From: Akebia trifoliata
Taxonomy: Eukaryota > Streptophyta > Magnoliopsida > Ranunculales > Lardizabalaceae
NCBI GenBank assembly: GCA_017979445.1
Contig: CM030715.1
Span: 27,100,669-27,164,668 of the forward strand
Length of the DNA stretch: 64,000 nt
Direction: 5' to 3'
Made by a program: the position numbers and the translations under genes. The notes under the pieces were generated by a model. The model did no database searches and was not told the DNA's origin. It worked only from the letters and a program-made list of their open reading frames with translations. This document shows, one piece after another, positions 60,179 to 64,000 of the stretch (within the stretch, counting starts at the first letter, position 1; the number at the start of each line of letters is the position of its first letter).

Positions 60179-60529
60179 TTTCAATAAAATAAAAATTGAA
60201 GGGTAATTTTAAAATATTTGTGATCGGTAACGGATTAAAATATTTCAGTAGAGAAAGTAAAACTGCATCTCAAGAAGGAAAATTCCAACTTTAAAGAAAT
60301 TGGAAATCAAGGACTTGACTTAGTAAATACAGTAGCCATGAAGAAGAAATACTAGCAACGAGAAATTCCATATAATGAGAACTACAGATTAAGATCTGCG
60401 TAACACACTGCATCAAATATAAAAAGTGCCAATAAATAAAATAAACTTTTACAGTACCTTTCAAATAAGAAACTCCTATATCCGTAACCTTGCTGCAGGA
60501 AATTTGCAACTCCTTCAAGTTTGTAAGGT
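40497..60529 (-). CDS. Leucine-rich-repeat protein (RNI-like, FBXL14-like), 3' ten exons; 5' part not in view
   Basis: Ten minus-strand exons join in one frame with GT/AG introns to give about 326 residues and a stop at 40497. They are 60458-60529, 59690-59761, 58785-58856, 58555-58626, 57895-57966, 57364-57435, 55735-55878, 52880-52951, 41221-41367 and 40497-40681. The protein is a chain of 24-residue repeats of the type GLxxLxxLxLxxxxITDxGLxxL, the cysteine-containing/RNI class seen in F-box LRR proteins. It ends [13 protein letters not shown]. Order and sequence closely follow my recollection of the C-terminal half of Arabidopsis AT1G15740 (585 residues), whose function is not known to me. 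Every intron interrupts a codon after its first base, so each 72-nt exon is a symmetric repeat cassette. The N-terminal 250-odd residues should lie right of 60529; I could not find them before 64000. No frame damage is visible. LRR solenoids bind proteins; a role in ubiquitin ligation would be inference. Confidence 0.9.
40919..41060. repeat. Foldback element in the last LRR intron
   Basis: AGTCATGATAATCTGACTC at the left is inverted as GAGTCAGATTATCACGACT at the right. Inner CCCTTCACAGAACCGTA and TACGGTTCTGTGAAGGG also pair, giving arms of about 60 bp with a loop of about 20 bp. This is the shape of a long-TIR MITE. It has no coding capacity. Confidence 0.8.
41221..41367 (-). CDS. LRR gene exon, penultimate
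   Basis: 147 nt, two units with one extra residue, between acceptor TGCTTCAG and donor GTAACT. Encodes [20 protein letters not shown] and then a repeat with [20 protein letters not shown]. Confidence 0.92.
41461..42082. other. Intron DNA without recognised elements
   Basis: Part of the 11.5-kb intron. AT-rich; a short direct repeat GTGTACT..GCTTCATCACTG occurs at about 41578 and 41661. Confidence 0.5.
42083..42536 (+). repeat. 5' LTR of gypsy element
   Basis: About 450 bp from TGTAGGACATCT to the stretch before the primer-binding site. A TATA-like TATATATAGG lies at about 42299-42308 and ACCTATATAAGGAGC at about 42364-42378. Confidence 0.85.
42544..42553 (+). other. Primer-binding site of gypsy element (initiator tRNA-Met)
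   Basis: TGGTATCAGA just inside the 5' LTR matches the 3' end complement of plant initiator tRNA-Met. Confidence 0.85.
42577..44025 (+). pseudogene. Gypsy gag, broken
   Basis: The frame opens [20 protein letters not shown], continues with a Pro/Ser/Asn-rich stretch, then shifts frame near 43080 and 43310. The capsid core shows [20 protein letters not shown], then [20 protein letters not shown], then [14 protein letters not shown] and [14 protein letters not shown], which is the Retrotrans_gag pattern. A zinc knuckle [14 protein letters not shown] follows (C-x2-C-x4-H-x4-C, with Ser instead of the usual Gly before His). A stop closes it at about 44024. Confidence 0.88.
44040..47290 (+). pseudogene. 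Gypsy pol: protease region, RT, RNase H, integrase, broken
   Basis: After a protease-like stretch the reverse transcriptase shows [20 protein letters not shown], then [18 protein letters not shown], and the catalytic motif YFDDILIYS near 45240. RNase H-like ([20 protein letters not shown]) and integrase follow. The integrase keeps its zinc-binding region ([13 protein letters not shown]), a TSDCDS segment, and [20 protein letters not shown] near 46690. The C-terminal tail ends [15 protein letters not shown]. About 100 bp of RT around 45170-45210 appears deleted and stops are frequent. No chromodomain was identified, so the lineage within gypsy stays open. Confidence 0.88.
47310..47640 (+). repeat. 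3' LTR of gypsy element, internally deleted
   Basis: Parallel to the 5' LTR but lacking the part corresponding to about 42245-42345, including the TATATATAGG box. Ends near TATTCCATTGAAC. Confidence 0.82.
47641..48540. other. Intron DNA between gypsy element and LINE
   Basis: No gene recognised. 47975-48235 holds a plus-strand frame without known domain. 48340-48580 may be the 5' continuation of the LINE, but its similarity is too weak to claim. Confidence 0.4.
49501..50131 (-). mobile_element. SINE inserted in the LINE, itself split by a hAT MITE
   Basis: On the minus strand the head reads GTGGAGCAGTGGCTTG (A-box-like) and GGGTTGTGAGATCAGG (B-box-like). The body ends GGGGATACCC and, beyond the MITE, an A-rich tail GGGGAAAAAAAA. 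The LINE frame breaks off at its left and resumes at its right. GGTAAAAACAAATG and GGTTAGAAAATG may be the diverged target duplication. Its 3' end shares GGGATACCC with the SINE at 9131-9384. Confidence 0.6.
49524..49964. mobile_element. hAT-type MITE with 8-bp target-site duplication
   Basis: TAGGGCTGGCAATGATCCG at the left and CGATCCGTTGCCAGCCCTA at the right are inverted ends. TGTGACAG is duplicated at 49516-49523 and 49965-49972, the 8-bp size typical of hAT elements. 441 bp, interior rich in GGATCGGATT words in both orientations, no transposase. Confidence 0.9.
52880..52951 (-). CDS. LRR gene exon
   Basis: 72 nt between acceptor TTGTCCTAG and donor GTAAGT. Encodes [20 protein letters not shown] and CLR. 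The next intron downstream, 41368-52879, is about 11.5 kb and full of retroelements. Confidence 0.92.
53690..53872. repeat. Two-copy tandem repeat, about 100 bp
   Basis: The block AATCTGAAACCTGAAT..CCATACTTGTATCTTCTC.. AATGTTGAAAAAC.GAGATG occurs at about 53692 and 53792. A CTCGGTCGATACATTCCGGAAAAA-type end is shared by both. The copies differ by a 7-bp indel and several substitutions. Lies in an LRR intron. Confidence 0.7.
54411..54640 (-). pseudogene. Coding-like block of unknown family
   Basis: On the minus strand a 75-codon open stretch contains [20 protein letters not shown], then [20 protein letters not shown], then [20 protein letters not shown] and RTRNYCVF before a stop. Composition and codon use look protein-like, and no splice sites matching the LRR reading frame flank it. 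A weaker continuation ([18 protein letters not shown]) lies upstream at 54700-54780. I do not recognise the family. It may be part of a retroelement whose LTR-like TATA (CCTTTAAATAAGG, minus, about 54206-54218) lies downstream. Confidence 0.35.
54800..55734. other. Intron DNA, partly LTR-like
   Basis: No gene frame. 55200-55480 has the composition of a plant LTR end on the plus strand (…ATAAAGTGCATTTATTATAAG, then a T-rich tract, then CTCGTTTCACATCGAG), but no partner LTR was found. Confidence 0.35.
55735..55878 (-). CDS. LRR gene exon, double repeat
   Basis: 144 nt, exactly two repeat units, between acceptor TTCTTGTAG and donor GTAAGC. Encodes [20 protein letters not shown], then a second repeat with [20 protein letters not shown]. 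An intron has been lost between two 72-nt units, or was never gained. Confidence 0.92.
56200..56900 (-). mobile_element. L1 LINE fragment (C-terminal region of ORF2)
   Basis: On the minus strand, broken frames give [20 protein letters not shown] (56590-56660), resembling the L1 pattern GI.NL...N.ALL.KW.WR. Then [32 protein letters not shown] and [10 protein letters not shown] follow (56410-56540), as in GxGLWKxIxxG..F....RFxVGxG. It is a truncated relic inserted in the intron upstream of the double-repeat LRR exon, in the same orientation as the gene. Confidence 0.75.
57080..57240. mobile_element. Highly degraded palindromic MITE, copy 16
   Basis: Only pieces survive: ACCAAAAAGCAGCCTATTCTG, GACCCCATGAAAAATGGAT, AGTTTCCAAATTAGCTAATT and GGTGAGGATGATCTTGG in the expected family order. 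The stems no longer pair well. No ends are preserved. Confidence 0.5.
57364..57435 (-). CDS. LRR gene exon
   Basis: 72 nt between acceptor ATGCTCAG and donor GTTAGA. Encodes [20 protein letters not shown] and RHLS. Confidence 0.9.
57895..57966 (-). CDS. LRR gene exon
   Basis: 72 nt between acceptor TGTTTCAG and donor GTTGCT. Encodes [20 protein letters not shown] and VNLA. Confidence 0.9.
58555..58626 (-). CDS. LRR gene exon
   Basis: 72 nt between acceptor TTTTGCAG and donor GTTGTC. Encodes [20 protein letters not shown] and VNLK. Confidence 0.9.
58785..58856 (-). CDS. LRR gene exon
   Basis: 72 nt between acceptor TGGAACAG and donor GTGAGT. Encodes [20 protein letters not shown] and NFS. 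Confidence 0.9.
59163..59487. mobile_element. Palindromic MITE, copy 17, inside an LRR intron
   Basis: The ends ATTCGGCAGCCAACGTTAGG and TCTAACGTTGGCTGCCGAAC are inverted. One hairpin module (GGAATGGGCTGAT.. ..ATCAGCCCACTCC) remains and the second is replaced by about 120 bp of unrelated sequence (59345-59460). The left flank is a (TG)/(TA) tract ending GTATACATG. Confidence 0.75.
59690..59761 (-). CDS. LRR gene exon
   Basis: 72 nt between acceptor CTTGACAG and donor GTTCAC. Encodes [20 protein letters not shown] and the following GSIS. Confidence 0.9.
59950..60200 (+). mobile_element. LINE 3'-end fragment with 35-T tract
   Basis: The sequence TTTTTGGCCTCCTATCCCTC.. leads to 35 consecutive T (60141-60175) and GCTTTTCAATAAAAT, similar to the 3' untranslated end of plant L1 elements, including the one ending near 52800 (CTTTTCAATCAAT). 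Coding parts are absent. Confidence 0.45.
60458..60529 (-). CDS. LRR gene exon (first visible)
   Basis: 72 nt between acceptor TATTCCAG and donor GTACTG. Encodes [20 protein letters not shown] and on to YLK, one repeat. Confidence 0.9.
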
Positions 60530-60601
60530 CTGGAATATAAGTGAAGTATATAATTTTCAAGCCTAAACACAATATTTGACTTTCGCAGAGTGATATTCAA
60601 A

Positions 60602-62100
60602 ACAATATTTTAATTTCAGCTTGAAAAAAAATATATATATGCTCCAAGTCAAAAAGTGTTTACCACGAACAAAATTTTGCTTTACATACATCAATTATGA
60701 AAAATGAAGATGCAGACAGCAGGGACAATTATTTCACAGATAATGCAGAAATTTTTTTAAAAGAAAATAAAATTAAGCTTCAAAAAATACAACACAAATA
60801 AATGACGATTATTCAAAGTATTTCTCCTCTTCTTAAAATTAACCATAGCAACATATTCTAAGGCTTTTGAGGCTTACCCCTAGAAGTGAGGCTTCCTTAA
60901 AATGCCTCAAGGGATGTTAAAAAGCATAAAAGCACTTGATGCATATGCCTCATCATTGAGACCTTAAAAAAGTACTTAGTGCCTTGCGCGTATGCTGGCG
61001 GTGATGTGGCAATTTTAGATTGCCATATCTTAAATTTTAATCAATCTCCCCCCTCCACCAAAAAAAAAAAAAAAAAGTAAAACCAGGGCCATTGAACTGG
61101 CTCATCCTACACATCAGCATTTAAGAAGATTGAACCATTGCAGTATTAATGTTTTAATACTGCCAGTCTTTAACAGCTACCACTCAATGAAACACATGAA
61201 CAGCTTCAAAAAATCTTCAGTACAATATTAAGGAAATTATAAGAAATTGAATATATATCCATAATTTTCCTCTCAACATTCTCCTAGGATAGATGAAGTC
61301 ATAAAAACAAGGTTAAACAAAAAGAAAAAAAAAAAATACATGACTAACCATCAACACAAAGTTTTTCATTAAGCATGCTTCAAAGCCTTGGTGCATCTGT
61401 GTCACTCTATGGAGGATTAGGACCATACCTCGAGCACACTTTTAAGGGAAGGCATATGTCTCATCATAACAAATTCAATAATTGCTATTAATCACAATTC
61501 ACAACCAAGAAAAATTGACTGCACATCTTGTTTAGTATAAGCACCAGTGAACCAACAGTGAACTTCCATGACACCGAAAGCCAATTGTTATCTGCAGCAG
61601 ATTTTTTATTTATTTATTATAAGTACTGCAGCAGTATGTTCACAAAGTTTTGATAACAAGTTCGAGAAATAACAGAGGCTAATGAGGTGTTGTAACCATA
61701 TGACATAGGAATCCAAATATATACTATCGTCGACAGTTGCATCAGTGGACACCCCAGGCCAATTTAATTTCTCCTGCACGTACTCTCTGGATTGTGGTAT
61801 CATCGGCCATAAAGAAAACCTGATTAATCTGGATGATTTTACAAGAAGGCTACAAGAGTTATTTTTCAGTATCACAAGTTCTCTTTCATATAGTTTTTGA
61901 AGCTCTCTTTTGCAAGGGATTAGAAAAATTACACTATTATTGCATATGATTTTGAAAGCCTAAGTGAGACTTCAGAAAAAATTCACTTCAATTAGTTTTA
62001 ACTACTAATCAGGGCTTTGCCTGCATATTTATGGTTCAAGCCGGAAATTGGCTTTGCAACTTCTGTGAAATGAAGTATATCATGTTAGTAATTATCGACA
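60602..62100. other. Intron or 5' region of the LRR gene, no exon found
   Basis: No LRR-coding frame with splice sites was found here. 60860-61010 and 61375-61460 contain GAGGCTT/AAGCCT and GCCTCAAGG/CCTTGGTGC words in inverse order, possibly the two ends of an old MITE. A minus-strand frame at 61606-61875 has no recognised domain. Confidence 0.4.
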
Positions 62101-62104
62101 TTAT

Positions 62105-62350
62105 TATCAGAGCCATATCCCAAAAACTGGGGTCAGCAGAACAAATCTTGTTCCTCCTTTTAATACTATCTAAATTCATGTCTCTTGTTAACTCAAGAGT
62201 CTATAAATCTGCTCTCATGACTTCAATCCATGACCTTTTTCATCTCTCTCTCTTTTGGATCTCAACTTCTACATTTCTTCTAACTGGACTATTACTGCTC
62301 CTTGTTGTACATGACAAACCATCTCAATCGACTCTCCCTTAGCTTATAAC
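62105..62350 (-). mobile_element. RTE-like LINE fragment, 3' end of ORF2
   Basis: On the minus strand, broken frames read LRESRLRWFVMYNKEQ, then a Lys/Arg/Glu-rich stretch, then KKVMD, and end CADPQFLGYGSD-like (the segment is shifted and has stops). This follows the C-terminal pattern of plant RTE/non-LTR elements, L.W.GHV..RP..APVR.., DR..W...I..ADP...GY. Short and decayed; it ends immediately left of the MITE at 62409. Confidence 0.6.
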
Positions 62351-62408
62351 CTAGTGGAGCTACTCCACATTTTCACAAAAGCATCCATTTCTAATTTTAT
62401 CCTTTTTA

Positions 62409-63232
62409 GAGCAACTCCAACCGAGAGCTTTAAAAGTTGCCTTCAAATTGGCATCTTCTTCAAAATGAAGGCTCCCAACCACTTTTCTACTCCAATGGGT
62501 TCTACCTTCAAATCACTATTCATTACTCTAAAACACTATTCAAGCACATTAAAAAAAAAAAAATTAAAAATCTAAATAAAAAGAGTTGGTATTGGAAATC
62601 CAACTTTTACTTATTATACTTCAATTAAAAGAAAAAAAAAAAAGAGAGAGAATTGCTATTGGCACCCCAACTTTATCTTATTACACCCCAATTTCGTAGA
62701 TTATTTATCACCCCCCAATTAAAATTAACACACTCTCCTAACATTACAAAGGTTTGGCTCAAATTATAATCTCAACATTACATAACATTATAACACTTGT
62801 TCAAAAAAAATTTAATAGTTGTTTACAATTATGATTAGGCTCATTTAAAATCCTAAACCCAAAAAAAAAAAAAAAAAAATCTAGCAACTATTGAAGTAGT
62901 TTAAATGTGATTTGATTTGATTTTTAAAATATTAAATGGAAAGACTTTAAACTTTGTAAGGGACAAAAGTGGCATTTAAATCATGGTACATGAAAAGAGT
63001 AGGCTAAAATTGACATTTATACAAAAAAAAAAAAAAAAATGAGACACGATAGGGTTTATTGGAAAAGGTGAATAGTGATAGAGGTGGAGCTTCAAATCTT
63101 CTCTCTCCTCTTCAAATATGAAGCAACGAATAGTGATTTAAAGGGGCTCCCTTTAAAATAAAAGACGGTTGGAGTTGGTTCAGTTGCCAAAGCCTCCATA
63201 TTTGAAGTTTTAAAAGACGGTTGGAGTTGCTC
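62409..63232. mobile_element. PIF/Harbinger-type MITE with TTA target duplication
   Basis: GAGCAACTCCAACCG at the left is a perfect inverse of CGGTTGGAGTTGCTC at the right. The 3-bp TTA flanks both sides (62406-62408 and 63233-63235), as for Tourist/PIF-Harbinger elements. Subterminal AGAGCTTTAAAAG and TTTTAAAAGAC also correspond. A second copy of the right end (AAAGACGGTTGGAGTTG) sits about 50 bp inside, at about 63163-63179. 824 bp, no transposase frame. Confidence 0.88.
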
Positions 63233-63235
63233 TTA

Positions 63236-64000
63236 GTCTTTCCACTCACCCAACTCAACGGCACCATCTCTGCTATGCTAAATTAGTGAATGTGTTGTTT
63301 CTTGATTCCCTAACATTTAGCTCACAAAGCATAGTAAGATTAATTGTCGTCCCATAAAATCCTCCCCTTAATTTGATTGGAATGTATCAGTCACATAACA
63401 ATCCAGAGGAAAATCTCCAGATTCATCATCCGACACTAATTTATGGGCACTATCCTCTTCCATTTCTTCATCCTTCAGGATAATAGAACCAAATTAACAG
63501 AGATGATCGCTTCGGATTATTCCTGACCATCAATTGTTACTGGACCTTCCTCTCTCTGTGTGTTCTTACTAAAGTTGCAGTGCATATACTCTCTCTAGGT
63601 ACTACTTACTTTAAGGCTCTCGCTTTAAACAAGGAGAAATTCCAAATGCAATACCAAAGAAAAGTGGCAAAACTAACTCGAGGAAAAAAGATATCGAGAA
63701 TATTGTCCTTTTTCCTTTTCTTCATTGTGGGAAGGCAGTTAGCCACTAAATTTAACATCGTATTATGCAAGAGATATCTCATCCACTTTGATCTCATTAG
63801 AATATCAGAAGCCCCATTAATGAATTTGTATTGATAATAAATAAAGTTTCATAATACTTACCATTTCACGGTTATATTATGAAGTGTAAATTGTAAAGCA
63901 TCCCATTATTGTTCATCCAATCACATAACCGAGTAATTAATATCTATAAATAGTTTAACCATAGTACTACATTTTGACATATTTTCATAGAATATAGCAA
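63236..64000. other. Right-edge DNA, no gene assigned
   Basis: A minus-strand block at about 63380-63490 reads ILKDEEMEEDSAHKLVSDDE, then SGDFPLDCYVTDTFQSN and a stop. It is coding-like but of no family I recognise, and has no clear acceptor upstream. The rest is AT-rich. The missing 5' exons of the LRR gene are expected further right. Confidence 0.35.

Noticed and set aside
61606..61875. 89-codon minus-strand frame considered as an upstream LRR exon
   Set aside because: No leucine-rich-repeat pattern and no splice sites in the phase shared by all other exons of the gene.
62031..62342. 103-codon plus-strand frame with hydrophobic segments
   Set aside because: It is antisense to the RTE-like LINE fragment, and the sense strand explains the sequence better.
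1..64000. Intact tRNA or functional rRNA genes
   Set aside because: The tRNA-like boxes belong to SINEs and the only rRNA sequence is a mutated plastid fragment.

Overview
The window is nuclear DNA of a flowering plant. The signs are intron-split genes with GT/AG borders, a plant-only serine-rich protein gene, Ty1/copia and Ty3/gypsy elements primed by initiator tRNA-Met, L1 LINEs, tRNA-derived SINEs, hAT and PIF-type MITEs, and a piece of plastid 23S rRNA gene. The species cannot be named from the sequence. Gene density is low: one complete gene and the 3' part of a second gene in 64 kb. Nearly everything else is repeat-derived or unassigned AT-rich DNA.

Layout. 0-4 kb: diverged tandem repeats, a 193-bp tandem array, and a Ty3/gypsy LTR with its primer-binding site (minus strand). 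4.1-8.3 kb: a dense block of palindromic MITE-like elements separated by (TA)n, with one exon-like block at 6.5 kb. 8.3-19 kb: AT-rich DNA with two SINEs that have clear target-site duplications, LTR-like and hAT-like debris, and a possible bHLH gene relic. 19.07-20.1 kb: the intact serine-rich protein gene. 22.2-23.4 kb: three more palindromic elements in a row. 24.1-27.9 kb: a Ty1/copia element with both LTRs but no reverse transcriptase. 28.4-29.1 kb: gag of a second copia element on the other strand. 33.9-36.7 kb: a second TA-flanked palindromic family, a plastid rRNA insertion and six more copies of the first family.

40.5 kb to the right edge: the minus-strand gene of a leucine-rich-repeat (LRR) protein. 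Ten exons are visible, most exactly 72 nt and each encoding one 24-residue repeat. The 5' end was not found and probably lies beyond the right edge. Its introns hold most of the local transposons. One 11.5-kb intron contains a nearly full-length decayed gypsy element and an L1 LINE; the LINE contains a SINE, which contains a hAT MITE.

The most unusual component is the palindromic family (about 17 copies). Each copy has paired hairpin modules, a conserved 11-bp palindrome (TGGACSGTCCA) in the spacer, variable end modules, and location in (TA)n tracts. It has no visible coding capacity. It resembles the microsatellite-associated 'Micron' idea from rice, but I do not recognise it as a named family.
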